Position numbers and translations under genes: made by a program. From Pseudomonas frederiksbergensis (GTDB lineage Bacteria > Pseudomonadota > Gammaproteobacteria > Pseudomonadales > Pseudomonadaceae): 64,000 bases of DNA. Within the stretch, counting starts at the first letter, position 1; each line of letters begins with the position of its first letter. This document shows, one piece after another, positions 51,864 to 60,804 of the stretch. The notes under the pieces were generated by a model that saw nothing but the letters and a program-made list of their open reading frames with translations, was not told the origin of the DNA and searched no databases. The stretch spans positions 3,842,001-3,906,000 of the forward strand of contig NZ_CP017886.1 of assembly GCF_001874645.1 (NCBI RefSeq), written 5' to 3'.

Positions 51864-52007
51864 ATTCAATTTATTCTTATAGGGGAAAGTGGTCACCAAG
51901 CGGCTGGATCGTCTTATTTTTTGGCTGATGTGTCCAGTGTCCTGTTACCTGCTGGAGGCTTAGGCTCTGGGATTCATTTGCGATCAACAATAACCACAGG
52001 TGCCCCG

Positions 52008-53144
52008 ATGATCCCCAGAACCTTGTTCAGTTCCGAGCACGAATTCTTTCGCGACAGCGTACGAACCTTCCTCGAAAAAAAGGCCGTGCCGTTTCATGGA
52101 CAGTGGGAAAAGCAGGGCTACATCGACCGCGCGCTATGGAACAAGGCGGGGGAGGCGGGGATGCTCTGCTCCCACCTGCCGGAAGAGTACGGCGGCTTCG
52201 GGGCGGATTTTCTCTACAGTGCGGTGGTGATCGAAGAGGTGGGGCGGCTGGGGTTGACCGGCATCGGCTTTTCCCTGCATTCGGACATTGTGGCGCCGTA
52301 CATCCTGCATTACGGCAGCGAAGCGCTGAAGCACAAATACCTGCCGAAGCTGGTCTCGGGCGAAATGGTCACCGCGATTGCGATGACCGAGCCAGGCGCC
52401 GGCTCCGACCTGCAAGGGGTGAAAACCACAGCGGTGCTGGATGGCGACGAGTACGTGATCAACGGTTCGAAAACCTTCATCACCAACGGCTTCCTCGCTG
52501 ACCTGGTGATTGTCGTGGCCAAGACCGATCCCAAGGCCGGGGCCAAGGGTACCAGTCTGTTTCTGGTGGAGGCGAACACCCCGGGCTTCGAAAAGGGCAA
52601 ACGCCTTGAGAAGGTCGGCATGAAAGCGCAGGACACCTCGGAGCTGTTTTTCCAGGACGTCCGTGTGCCCAAGGAAAACCTTTTGGGGCAGGCCGGGATG
52701 GGGTTCGCCTATCTGATGCAGGAGTTGCCGCAAGAACGTCTGACGGTCGCCATCGGCGGTTTGGCCTCAGCCGAGGCGGCGTTGCAGTGGACCCTGGATT
52801 ACACCCGCGAGCGCAAGGCGTTCGGCAAGGCGATTGCAGACTTTCAGAACACCCGCTTCAAACTGGCGGAGATGGCCACGGAGATCCAGATTGGCCGGGT
52901 CTTCGTCGACCGCTGCCTGGAGCTGCACCTGCAAGGCAAGCTCGATGTGCCGACGGCGGCGATGGCCAAGTACTGGGGCACCGACCTGCAATGCAAAGTC
53001 CTCGACGAGTGCGTGCAGATGCATGGCGGTTACGGTTTCATGTGGGAATACCCGATCGCCCGAGCCTGGGCGGATGCGCGGGTGCAGCGGATTTATGCCG
53101 GGACCAATGAAATCATGAAGGAGATCATTGCCCGGTCGCTGTGA
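52008..53144 (+). CDS. Acyl-CoA dehydrogenase
   Basis: 378 residues from the ATG at 52008. The flavin-binding segment is AIAMTEPGAGSDLQGVKTTA (about 125), the C-terminal signature QMHGGYGFMWEYPIARAWADARVQRIYAGTNEIMKEIIAR. The catalytic base in short- and medium-chain enzymes is the Glu of YAGTNEIM, present here. It introduces a trans-2 double bond in an acyl-CoA and passes electrons to ETF. Chain length unknown. The divergent GlxA-type regulator may control it. Confidence 0.9.
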   Translation: MIPRTLFSSEHEFFRDSVRTFLEKKAVPFHGQWEKQGYIDRALWNKAGEAGMLCSHLPEEYGGFGADFLYSAVVIEEVGRLGLTGIGFSLHSDIVAPYILHYGSEALKHKYLPKLVSGEMVTAIAMTEPGAGSDLQGVKTTAVLDGDEYVINGSKTFITNGFLADLVIVVAKTDPKAGAKGTSLFLVEANTPGFEKGKRLEKVGMKAQDTSELFFQDVRVPKENLLGQAGMGFAYLMQELPQERLTVAIGGLASAEAALQWTLDYTRERKAFGKAIADFQNTRFKLAEMATEIQIGRVFVDRCLELHLQGKLDVPTAAMAKYWGTDLQCKVLDECVQMHGGYGFMWEYPIARAWADARVQRIYAGTNEIMKEIIARSL

Positions 53145-53160
53145 ATCTCTGAGATGGTTG

Positions 53161-53248
53161 AAAAGATCGCAGCCTGCGGCAGCTCCTACGGGTGTTCGTC
53201 AATCCATGTAGGCGCTGCCGAAGGTTCGGGCCGCGTTCGGACGATCTT
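53161..53248. repeat. REP pair (BIME-like)
   Basis: AAAAGATCGCAGCCTGCGGC and, facing it, GTAGGCGCTGCCGAAGGTTC with the longer GGGCCGCGTTCGGACG arm. It lies between convergent genes. Confidence 0.8.
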
Positions 53249-53265
53249 GTCGCAATCACCGCAAA

Positions 53266-54306
53266 TTACGGTGCCGGATTCGGGTGATCCTTGTGGATCG
53301 CCTCAATCTCCGCCAGCACTTCATCCGACAGTTTCAGATCGAAACTGGCAATGTTGCTGTCCAGCTGTTCCAGCGTGGTCGCGCCAATGATGTTGCTGGT
53401 GACGAACGATTGCCGGGTCACGAATGCCAGGGCCATTTGTGCCGGGTCCAGGCCGTGTTCACGGGCCACTGCCACGTAACGGCTGCACGCCGCTTCCGAC
53501 TGTGGATTGAAGTAGCGACTGAAGCGGCTGTAAAGGCTCAAGCGACCTTTCGCCGGGCGCGCCCCACCTTCGTACTTGCCTGACAGAAAACCAAACGCCA
53601 GCGGCGAATAGGCGAGCAGCCCGCATTGTTCGCGGATGGCGATTTCCGACAGGCCGATTTCAAAGCTGCGGTTGAGCAGGTTGTAGGGGTTCTGGATCGA
53701 CACCGCGCGCGGCCAGCCACGGGCTTCAGCCAGTGCGAGGAACTTCATGGTGCCCCACGGCGTTTCGTTGGACAGGCCGATATGGCGGATCTTGCCGGCC
53801 TTGACCTGTTCGTCCAGCGCTTCGAGAGTGTCCTCCAGCGGGGTCAGGTTGACTTCGCTCTTGTGCTTGTAGCCCAGCTGACCGAAGAAGTTGGTGCTGC
53901 GTTCCGGCCAGTGCAGCTGATAAAGGTCGATATAGTCGGTCTGCAAGCGCTTGAGACTGGCGTCCAGGGCCTGGACGATGTGTTCGCGGTTGTGTTTTAG
54001 GTGGCCGTCGCGGATGTAGTCGATGGTGTTGCCGGGGCCGGCAATCTTGCTCGCCAGAACCCAGTCGGCACGATCGCCACGGCTCTTGAACCAGTTGCCG
54101 ATGTAGCGCTCGGTGGTGGCGTAGGTTTCAGCCTTGGGGGGCACCGGGTACATCTCGGCGGTGTCGATGAAGTTGATCCCGGCGCTCTTGGCCCGTTCAA
54201 TCTGTGCGAAGGCCTCTGCCTCGCTGTTTTGCTCGCCCCAGGTCATGGTCCCGAGGCAGATTGCACTCACGTTCAGATCGGTACGGCCTAGCTGTCGATA
54301 GTCCAT
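53266..54306 (-). CDS. Aldo/keto reductase (Tas-like)
   Basis: 346 residues from the ATG at 54306, with AAGGA eight bases upstream. Catalytic residues of the family are visible: FIDTAEMYP (Asp, Tyr), VLASKIAG (Lys) and LYQLHWPERS (His). The insert around TTERYIGNWFKSRG and SRFSRYFNP fits the Tas subgroup. It reduces carbonyls with NADPH; the substrate is unknown. The order regulator, dehydrogenase, reductase, rplM equals PA4436-PA4433. Confidence 0.88.
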   Translation of the reverse strand: MDYRQLGRTDLNVSAICLGTMTWGEQNSEAEAFAQIERAKSAGINFIDTAEMYPVPPKAETYATTERYIGNWFKSRGDRADWVLASKIAGPGNTIDYIRDGHLKHNREHIVQALDASLKRLQTDYIDLYQLHWPERSTNFFGQLGYKHKSEVNLTPLEDTLEALDEQVKAGKIRHIGLSNETPWGTMKFLALAEARGWPRAVSIQNPYNLLNRSFEIGLSEIAIREQCGLLAYSPLAFGFLSGKYEGGARPAKGRLSLYSRFSRYFNPQSEAACSRYVAVAREHGLDPAQMALAFVTRQSFVTSNIIGATTLEQLDSNIASFDLKLSDEVLAEIEAIHKDHPNPAP

Positions 54307-54554
54307 CGGGTAGTCCTTGGAGGAAAACAATCATAAAAGCAGGTTGAATTTTTTTTCGCAATCTGCATAATTGCGCACCTCTTTCTGCGGTGGAAGTGAT
54401 GCGCCGCCTGCCGAAGAATCTTGCCGTTGAACGGACGCGCCGACCCGAGCCCCCGATAGCGTCTGTACCCGGCTGCCTTTGACTTGTCAAAGTACGCACT
54501 ATTCAGTAAGATCCGCCGTCTAAATTTACAGGGCGGCCCCTGAGGCTATAAAGA

Positions 54555-54983
54555 ATGAAAACTTTTACTGCTAAACCGGAAACAGTACAGCGCGACTGGT
54601 TTGTCGTCGACGCTGCAGGTCAGACCCTGGGTCGTCTGGCCACCGAAATCGCGAGCCGTCTGCGTGGCAAGCATAAAGCTGAGTACACTCCTCACGTTGA
54701 CACCGGCGACTACATCGTCGTTATCAATGCCGAGCAGATTCGTGTAACCGGTGCTAAAACCACCGACAAAATCTACTACTCCCACTCCGGTTTCCCGGGC
54801 GGCATCAAGTCGATCAACTTCGAAAAGCTGATCGCTAAAGCCCCTGAGCGCGTGATCGAGACCGCGGTCAAAGGCATGCTGCCTAAGAACCCGCTGGGTC
54901 GCGACATGTATCGTAAGCTGAAAGTCTATGCGGGCGCTGTACACCCTCATACTGCTCAGCAGCCCCAAGAACTGAAGTTTTAA
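54555..54983 (+). CDS. rplM: 50S ribosomal protein L13
   Basis: 142 residues, the normal length, beginning [42 protein letters not shown] and [18 protein letters not shown] are L13 signatures. It binds 23S rRNA early in large-subunit assembly. The 248-bp gap upstream should hold the promoter of the rplM-rpsI operon; I could not place it with confidence. Confidence 0.97.
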   Translation: MKTFTAKPETVQRDWFVVDAAGQTLGRLATEIASRLRGKHKAEYTPHVDTGDYIVVINAEQIRVTGAKTTDKIYYSHSGFPGGIKSINFEKLIAKAPERVIETAVKGMLPKNPLGRDMYRKLKVYAGAVHPHTAQQPQELKF

Positions 54984-54997
54984 CGGAATAGTTCATT

Positions 54998-55390
54998 ATG
55001 TCGGCGACTCAAAATTACGGCACTGGCCGTCGCAAGACCGCAACCGCACGCGTTTTCCTGCGTCCGGGCACTGGTAACATCTCCATCAACAACCGCTCCC
55101 TGGATAATTTCTTCGGTCGCGAAACTGCCCGCATGGTAGTTCGTCAGCCGCTGGAATTGACTGAGACTGTCGAGAAGTTCGACATCTACGTCACCGTGAT
55201 CGGTGGTGGTGTAAGTGGTCAGGCTGGCGCAATCCGCCACGGTATCACTCGCGCTCTGATGCAGTACGACGAAACTCTGCGCGGTGCTCTGCGCAAAGCT
55301 GGCTTCGTTACTCGCGATGCACGTGAAGTTGAACGTAAGAAAGTGGGTCTGCGTAAAGCGCGTAAGCGTCCGCAGTACTCGAAGCGTTAA
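54998..55390 (+). CDS. rpsI: 30S ribosomal protein S9
   Basis: 130 residues, beginning [24 protein letters not shown] and ending with the conserved basic tail RPQYSKR, which reaches into the P site of the 30S subunit. It follows rplM by 14 bp in the classical two-gene operon. A terminator follows. Confidence 0.97.
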
Positions 55391-55407
55391 TTCGCTTTCG
55401 CGTTCAA

Positions 55408-55444
55408 AGCGCCCAGTCTCCTCGCGGAGCTGGGCGTTTTTTTT
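55408..55444 (+). terminator. Rho-independent terminator of rplM-rpsI
   Basis: CGCCCAG (55410-55416) pairs with CTGGGCG (55430-55436) around an inner CTCC/GGAG stem, then eight T residues. Confidence 0.9.
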
Positions 55445-55642
55445 GCTTGAAGATTTATGATGTGACAACTTGCCACATCTGTAGAACCCCTATACTACAA
55501 GGCTTGGCGCTGACCTCGGGTGGTAATTACCTTGTCAGAACTGGGGCTTTTCATTACCATTCTGCAAAATTTTTATAAGTTCAGATTTTTACTTAGTAGA
55601 TGCCTGATTTAACAGGCCACAAAGCTGATGGGAGAGGACTGA

Positions 55643-56236
55643 ATGAGCAATGACGGCGTGAATGCAGGCCGGCGTCGCTTCTTGGTAGCAGCCACATCCG
55701 TGGTGGGTGCTGCAGGAGCGGTGGGGGCTGCGGTCCCGTTCGTGGGGTCATGGTTTCCCAGTGCCAAGGCGAAAGCCGCAGGTGCACCGGTGAAAGTGAA
55801 TGTCAGCAAAATCGAACCAGGTCAGCAAATGATTGCTGAATGGCGCGGTCAGCCGGTATTCATCGTCCGCCGTACCCAGGAGATTTTGGGGAATCTTGCA
55901 AAGATCGAGGGTGATCTCTCTGATCCAGACTCCAAGAATTCGGTACAGCCAACTTACGTGGACCCCAAGACGCGCTCGATCAAGCCGGAGGTTCTGCTGC
56001 TGATCGGTATTTGCACGCACCTGGGTTGTTCTCCGACCTTCCGTCCAGAAGTAGCGCCTGCCGATCTTGGCCCGAAATGGGTAGGTGGTTATTTCTGCCC
56101 TTGCCACGGTTCCCACTACGATCTGGCTGGCCGCGTCTTCAAGTCGCAACCCGCGCCTTTGAATCTGCCAGTTCCCCCGCATTCCTATGAGTCGAACGAC
56201 ATTATTGTCATCGGCGTCGATACGGAGAAAGCGTGA
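55643..56236 (+). CDS. petA: Ubiquinol-cytochrome c reductase, Rieske iron-sulfur subunit
   Basis: 197 residues. An N-terminal twin-arginine-like anchor (GRRRFLVAATSVVGAAGAVGAA) holds the protein in the inner membrane. The Rieske [2Fe-2S] ligands are C124 and H126 in CTHLGC, and C152 and H155 in CPCHGSHYD; C129 and C154 form the disulfide. It takes electrons from ubiquinol and passes them to cytochrome c1. Its stop (TGA) overlaps the petB ATG by one base. The ATG at 55643 follows GGGAGAGGA. Confidence 0.97.
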   Translation: MSNDGVNAGRRRFLVAATSVVGAAGAVGAAVPFVGSWFPSAKAKAAGAPVKVNVSKIEPGQQMIAEWRGQPVFIVRRTQEILGNLAKIEGDLSDPDSKNSVQPTYVDPKTRSIKPEVLLLIGICTHLGCSPTFRPEVAPADLGPKWVGGYFCPCHGSHYDLAGRVFKSQPAPLNLPVPPHSYESNDIIVIGVDTEKA

Positions 56237-57447
56237 TGAGCAAGTTCATGGATTGGGTTGATGCGCGCTTTCCTGCCACTAAAATGTGGGAAGACCATCT
56301 CAGCAAGTACTACGCCCCGAAGAACTTCAACTTCTTCTATTTCTTTGGCTCCCTGGCGCTGTTGGTTCTGGTTAACCAGATCGTAACCGGCGTCTGGCTG
56401 ACCATGAGTTACACCCCGTCGGCGGAAGAGGCATTCGCCTCCGTCGAATACATCATGCGCGACGTCGAGTACGGCTCGATCCTGCGTCTGCTGCACTCCA
56501 CCGGCGCTTCGGCGTTCTTCATCGTGGTTTACCTGCATATGTTCCGTGGCCTGCTCTACGGTTCGTACCAGAAGCCGCGTGAGCTGGTGTGGGTCTTCGG
56601 TATGCTGATCTACCTGGCGCTGATGGCTGAAGCCTTCATGGGCTACTTGCTGCCGTGGGGTCAGATGTCCTACTGGGGTGCCCAGGTGATCATCTCGCTG
56701 TTCGGTGCGATCCCGGTCATCGGTAACGACCTGACCCAGTGGATCCGTGGTGACTACCTGATTTCGGGTATCACCCTGAACCGCTTCTTCGCCTTGCACG
56801 TCGTGGCCTTGCCGATCGTGATTCTCGGTCTGGTGGTGCTGCACGTTCTGGCGCTGCACGAAGTCGGTTCGAACAACCCGGACGGCGTGGATATCAAGAA
56901 ACACAAGGACGAAAACGGCGTACCGCTGGACGGCATTGCCTTCCATCCGTACTACACCGTGAAAGATATCGTCGGCGTGGTGGTGTTCCTGTTCATCTTC
57001 TGCGCGATCGTGTTCTTCTTCCCGGAAATGGGCGGTTACTTCCTCGAGAAGCCGAACTTCGAAGTGGCGAACGCCTTCAAGACCCCGGAACACATTGCCC
57101 CGGTCTGGTACTTCACGCCGTTCTACGCGATTCTGCGTGCGATTCCGGACAAGCTCATGGGCGTTGTTGCCATGGGTGCTTCGATTGCCATGCTGTTCGT
57201 CCTGCCCTGGCTTGACCGTAGTCCGGTCAAGTCCATGCGCTACAAGGGCTGGCTGAGCAAGATCTGGCTCTGGGTATTCTGCATCTCCTTCGTGATTCTT
57301 GGCTGGCTGGGTGTCATGGCGCCTACCCCGGAACGTACGTTGCTGTCGCAGGTCTGTACCTTCCTGTACTTCGCCTACTTCATTCTGATGCCGTTCTACA
57401 CCAGGCTCGAGAAGACCAAACCGGTTCCGGAAAGGGTGACTGGCTGA
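56236..57447 (+). CDS. petB: Ubiquinol-cytochrome c reductase, cytochrome b subunit
   Basis: 403 residues with eight likely membrane helices. The haem histidines lie in helix B (LHSTGASAFFIVVYLHMFRG) and helix D (FFALHVVALPIVILGLVVLHV). The Qo-site PEWY-type motif is present as APVWYFTPFY. It carries both quinone sites of the bc1 complex. ATG at 56236 overlaps petA; its stop overlaps the petC ATG (57447). Confidence 0.97.
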   Translation: MSKFMDWVDARFPATKMWEDHLSKYYAPKNFNFFYFFGSLALLVLVNQIVTGVWLTMSYTPSAEEAFASVEYIMRDVEYGSILRLLHSTGASAFFIVVYLHMFRGLLYGSYQKPRELVWVFGMLIYLALMAEAFMGYLLPWGQMSYWGAQVIISLFGAIPVIGNDLTQWIRGDYLISGITLNRFFALHVVALPIVILGLVVLHVLALHEVGSNNPDGVDIKKHKDENGVPLDGIAFHPYYTVKDIVGVVVFLFIFCAIVFFFPEMGGYFLEKPNFEVANAFKTPEHIAPVWYFTPFYAILRAIPDKLMGVVAMGASIAMLFVLPWLDRSPVKSMRYKGWLSKIWLWVFCISFVILGWLGVMAPTPERTLLSQVCTFLYFAYFILMPFYTRLEKTKPVPERVTG

Positions 57448-58229
57448 TGAAAAAGCTATTTGCTGTACTGATTCTTGCTGCGTTGCCTGTCTTGTCCTTC
57501 GCGGCCGAGCACGGTGGTCCAGAGCTCGAAAAAGTCGATATCGACGTCTCCGATAAAGCGGCAATGCAAGATGGCGCACGTACGTTCGCCAACTACTGCA
57601 TGGGCTGCCACAGTGCCAAGTTCCAGCGCTATGAGCGCGTTGCCGACGATCTGGGGATTCCTCACGATCTGATGCTGAAGAACCTGGTGTTCACAGGTGC
57701 CAAGATCGGCGACCACATGAGCACCGGTATGCAGCCGGCAGACGCCAAGGCCTGGTTCGGCGCTGCGCCGCCTGACCTGACGCTGGTGGCTCGCGTTCGT
57801 GGTACTGACTGGCTCTACGGCTACCTGCGGTCTTTCTATGAAGACCCTTCGCGCCCTTGGGGTGTGAACAACAAGGTGTTCCCGAACGTCGGTATGCCTA
57901 ACGTTCTGGTCGGCTTGCAAGGTCGTCAGGTGGTAGGCTGCAAACAAGTTCAAATCGTCGAAAACGGCAAGAAGCAGTATGATCCGCTGACCGGCACGCC
58001 GCTGACTCATGAAGCGTGCGATCAGTTGACCATCGTGCCTAAAACCGGTGCACTGAACGAAGAGCAGTTCGACGAGAAGGTCAAGAATCTGGTGACCTTC
58101 CTGGCCTATTCGGCCAACCCGGTGAAGCTGCAGCATCAGCGCATCGGTACCTATGTGTTGCTGTACCTGGCGTTCTTCTTCGTATTCGCTTACTTGCTCA
58201 AGCGTGAATACTGGAAAGACGTGCATTGA
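57447..58229 (+). CDS. petC: Ubiquinol-cytochrome c reductase, cytochrome c1 subunit
   Basis: 260 residues. The signal peptide ends SFAA. The haem-binding CMGCH is at residues 51-55, and a C-terminal membrane anchor covers about 235-252 (YVLLYLAFFFVFAYLL). It receives electrons from the Rieske centre and gives them to periplasmic cytochrome c. It is the last gene of petABC, followed by a large hairpin and then sspA. Confidence 0.97.
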   Translation: MKKLFAVLILAALPVLSFAAEHGGPELEKVDIDVSDKAAMQDGARTFANYCMGCHSAKFQRYERVADDLGIPHDLMLKNLVFTGAKIGDHMSTGMQPADAKAWFGAAPPDLTLVARVRGTDWLYGYLRSFYEDPSRPWGVNNKVFPNVGMPNVLVGLQGRQVVGCKQVQIVENGKKQYDPLTGTPLTHEACDQLTIVPKTGALNEEQFDEKVKNLVTFLAYSANPVKLQHQRIGTYVLLYLAFFFVFAYLLKREYWKDVH

Positions 58230-58253
58230 TAAAGCTTTAAGCAATTGCTGTTA

Positions 58254-58345
58254 ATCGCGCGCGCCCAAGGGCGTCTCTGAAGGTGTAACGAGTCTGGTCA
58301 TCCAGACGTTACGGGAGGCGCCCTCTGGGCGCGCTCGTTTTTCCG
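58254..58345 (+). terminator. Large hairpin between petC and sspA, probable terminator
   Basis: GCGCGCCC (58259-58266) pairs with GGGCGCGC (58327-58334), extended inward by GGGCGTCTC against GAGGCGCCC. A second stem inside is GTAAC..GTCTGG-TCAT-CCAGAC-GTTAC. The right side ends in TCGTTTTT. It could terminate petABC or attenuate read-through into sspA. Confidence 0.7.
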
Positions 58346-58379
58346 CTCCCGATAATTTCAACAAGCGAGGAGGACCGCC

Positions 58380-58997
58380 ATGGGCGTGACCAATCGGTTG
58401 GCCTGTTACTCCGACCCCGCCGACCACTATTCCCACCGAGTGCGTATCGTACTGGCAGAGAAGGGTGTCAGCGCCGAGATCATCAGTGTGGAGGCGGGCC
58501 GTCAGCCGCCAAAACTGATCGAAGTGAACCCTTACGGCAGCTTGCCCACCCTGGTTGATCGTGACCTGGCGTTGTGGGAGTCGACCGTGGTGATGGAATA
58601 TCTGGATGAGCGTTACCCGCATCCACCATTGCTGCCGGTTTATCCGGTGGCGCGTGCCAACAGCCGTCTGCTGATTCACCGTATTCAGCGTGACTGGTGT
58701 GTTCTGGTGGATCTGATTCTGGATTCGCGGACCAAGGAGCCGGCACGTGTGCAGGCTCGCAAGGAGTTGCGTGAAAGCCTGACTGGCGTTTCGCCGCTGT
58801 TCGCTGACAAGCCGTTTTTCCTCAGTGAGGAACAAAGTCTGGTGGATTGCTGCCTATTGCCAATACTCTGGCGTTTACCGATTCTGGGTATTGAACTGCC
58901 GCGGCCTGCCAAGCCGCTGCTTGATTACATGGAGCGTCAGTTTGCGCGTGAGGCTTTCCAGGCGAGTCTGTCTGGTGTCGAACGCGATATGCGCTAA
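58380..58997 (+). CDS. sspA: Stringent starvation protein A
   Basis: 205 residues of the glutathione-S-transferase fold, beginning [49 protein letters not shown] is the typical SspA core. It binds RNA polymerase and alters transcription under starvation. A GAGGAGG site precedes the ATG. It is 16 bp upstream of sspB. Confidence 0.93.
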   Translation: MGVTNRLACYSDPADHYSHRVRIVLAEKGVSAEIISVEAGRQPPKLIEVNPYGSLPTLVDRDLALWESTVVMEYLDERYPHPPLLPVYPVARANSRLLIHRIQRDWCVLVDLILDSRTKEPARVQARKELRESLTGVSPLFADKPFFLSEEQSLVDCCLLPILWRLPILGIELPRPAKPLLDYMERQFAREAFQASLSGVERDMR

Positions 58998-59013
58998 GGC
59001 TTAAGGAGCCGCT

Positions 59014-59427
59014 ATGAACTCCAGTCGACCTTATTTGGTCCGCGCGCTCTATGAGTGGATTGTGGACAACGATTGCACCCCGCACATGCTGGTCAATTCC
59101 GAGTATCCGTCGGTGCAGGTGCCGCAAGGCTTTGCCAGTGATGGACAGATCGTCCTGAACGTGTCGCCTGCGGCTGTGCGCCATTTGCACATGGACAACG
59201 ATGCGGTCAGCTTTGAAGGGCGCTTCGGTGGCGTGCCGCATACGCTGTACGTGCCTATCGCTGCGATCCTGGGCATTTACGCCCGGGAGAACGGTCAGGG
59301 CATGGTGTTTGATCTGGAATCGCCTATGGAAGACGAGGAAGAGATCGAGTCGGATGATGACCTTCCGCCACCCGACAGCGAGCCACCGCGCCCTAGCGGT
59401 CGGCCAAGCTTGAAGGTTGTGAAGTAA
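59014..59427 (+). CDS. sspB: ClpXP adaptor SspB
   Basis: 137 residues. The N-terminal domain that binds the ssrA tag is RPYLVRALYEWIVDNDCTPHM onward. The C-terminal acidic linker (EDEEEIESDDD) leads to a ClpX-binding tail ending RPSLKVVK. It delivers ssrA-tagged proteins to ClpXP. A perfect terminator follows directly. Confidence 0.94.
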   Translation: MNSSRPYLVRALYEWIVDNDCTPHMLVNSEYPSVQVPQGFASDGQIVLNVSPAAVRHLHMDNDAVSFEGRFGGVPHTLYVPIAAILGIYARENGQGMVFDLESPMEDEEEIESDDDLPPPDSEPPRPSGRPSLKVVK

Positions 59428-59463
59428 TAAAAAAGGCGATCCGGATGGATCGCCTTTTTTATT
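59427..59463. terminator. Rho-independent terminator of sspA-sspB
   Basis: AATAAAAAAGGCGATCC, GGAT, GGATCGCCTTTTTTATT is a perfect long stem with A/T flanks. Confidence 0.92.
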
Positions 59464-59465
59464 AC

Positions 59466-59509
59466 GTAGGAGCTGCCGAAGGCTGCGATCTTTTGACGTT
59501 GCTTTCCAG
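59466..59509 (+). repeat. Left 44-bp direct repeat (REP copy) flanking the IS element
   Basis: Begins GTAGGAGCTGCCGAAGGCTG and ends GACGTTGCTTTCCAG. It is identical over 44 bp to 60805-60848. Confidence 0.9.
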
Positions 59510-59546
59510 AGGTTTACACCTTCTGATCTATTTTCAGGAGGGAGTA

Positions 59547-59949
59547 ATGGAATCAGCAAAAAGGCGTAGTCAGCGAGACTACACGCTGACTTTTAAATTG
59601 TCGGTCGTCGACCAGGTCGAAAAAGGCGAGCTGAGTTATAAAGAGGCTCAGGAGCGCTACGGGATTCAAGGCAAAACGACCGTTCTGACGTGGTTGCGCA
59701 AGCATGGTCGGCAAGATTGGAGCTCAGGCACATACATTGGCTCGCCGAGGATGGGGTCTATGCCCGACAAAAACCGACCATTAACGCCAGAGCAACGCAT
59801 CAAAGATGCTTGAAGAGCAGCTCGCTTTGTCCAATCAGAAAGCGCAGTTTTTCGAGGCAGTTGTCGATGTCTTGAAAAATGACTACGGTCTCTCTGTCGT
59901 AAAAAAGCGTCCCGGCAAGTCCTCGCGCAAAAACGAATCCAAAACCTGA
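59547..59949 (+). pseudogene. IS3-family orfA (helix-turn-helix protein), frameshifted
   Basis: The ATG at 59547 has GGAGGGAG upstream. The first 88 residues give the IS3 orfA helix-turn-helix (DYTLTFKLSVVDQVEKGELSYKEAQERYGIQG). The frame stops at 59813 just after PEQRIK. The expected continuation (LEEQLALSNQKAQFFEAVVDVLKNDYGLSVVKKRPGKSSR) is in the +1 frame and ends at 59949, which fits a one-base insertion near 59805-59808. The A6G slippery site for the normal -1 shift into orfB is at 59901-59907. Confidence 0.75.
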
Positions 59950-59972
59950 GCATCAGCAGGGCTTGCCAGTTC

Positions 59973-60773
59973 ATGGGGATAAGCCGACAGGCTTACTACA
60001 AACGCAATCGCGCCGATGCTGCTCGTCTCGTTCTGGATCAGAAAGTTGCCGATTTCGTTCAGCAAAAGCGTCAGCGGCAGCCACGTCTGGGCACCCGAAA
60101 GCTGCATTACTTGCTGCATTGCCAGCCTCAACTTGAGCTGCAAGTGGGTCGAGATCGGCTGTTTTCGATTCTGCGCGAAAGGCGTTTATTGGTGGCCCGC
60201 AGGCGGGCTTACCACAAGACGACCGACAGCCATCATCGCTTTCGACGTCATCCGAACCTGCTCAAGCCCGGTCCTGATCAGGTTGTTGCAAACGGCCCGG
60301 AACAAGTCTGGGTGGCTGACATCACCTATTTGCCAACTCAGGAAGGTGTGGCCTATCTGAGCCTTGTGACGGATGCTTTTTCGCGAAAGATCGTGGGCTA
60401 TCACGTCCATGAAAGCCTGCACGCCGAGTCGGTAGCGCATGCGTTGCGCCGGGCGGTGAAACACCGTCGAACGGAGCAGTCGCTGGTCCATCACTCGGAT
60501 AGAGGCAGCCAGTATTGCTCGGGAATGTACCAGGAACTGCACGCGAAACACGGCATTCGGTGTTCTATGACGGACGGCTATGACTGCTACCAAAACGCAC
60601 TGGCAGAGCGGGTCAACGGGATATTAAAGACAGAGCTTATGCTCCAGCGACCGCAGGATTTGACGCAGGCGAAGAAGATGGTGAGTGAGTCGGTATCGAT
60701 CTATAACAGCGAGCGACCGCACCTGTCTTTGAAATACAAAACGCCCGATGCGGTGCATCGGGCGTTGAAGTGA
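59973..60773 (+). CDS. IS3-family transposase orfB (DDE integrase core)
   Basis: 266 residues from the ATG at 59973. The frame is open upstream to the A6G site at 59901, from which a fused OrfAB would be made. HTH_21-like start (GISRQAYYKRN), then the rve core. The catalytic triad is D in VWVADITYL, D in HHSDRGSQY and E in ALAERVNGILKTE. The frame is intact. Confidence 0.9.
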   Translation: MGISRQAYYKRNRADAARLVLDQKVADFVQQKRQRQPRLGTRKLHYLLHCQPQLELQVGRDRLFSILRERRLLVARRRAYHKTTDSHHRFRRHPNLLKPGPDQVVANGPEQVWVADITYLPTQEGVAYLSLVTDAFSRKIVGYHVHESLHAESVAHALRRAVKHRRTEQSLVHHSDRGSQYCSGMYQELHAKHGIRCSMTDGYDCYQNALAERVNGILKTELMLQRPQDLTQAKKMVSESVSIYNSERPHLSLKYKTPDAVHRALK

Positions 60774-60804
60774 AACAGGTGTAAACCTATTTCAGGACTA
60801 GACA

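Larger units (their letters stand above)
59510..60804 (+). mobile_element. IS3-family insertion sequence
   Basis: About 1.3 kb with two overlapping reading frames of the IS3 type. The ends share AGGTTTACACCT on the left (59510-59521) and its complement AGGTGTAAACCT on the right. The right end continues ATTTCAGGACTAGACA beyond that motif, while the left end stops at it, so the left terminus seems about 16 bp short. A 44-bp direct repeat flanks the element instead of the 3-4 bp usual for IS3. The orfB transposase is intact but orfA is frameshifted, so mobility is doubtful. Confidence 0.85.

Noticed and set aside
54479..54512. Possible sigma-70 promoter TTGACT ... before rplM
   Set aside because: The -35 match is good but no -10 box lies at 16-18 bp. 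The best candidate is 15 bp away, so I do not call it.
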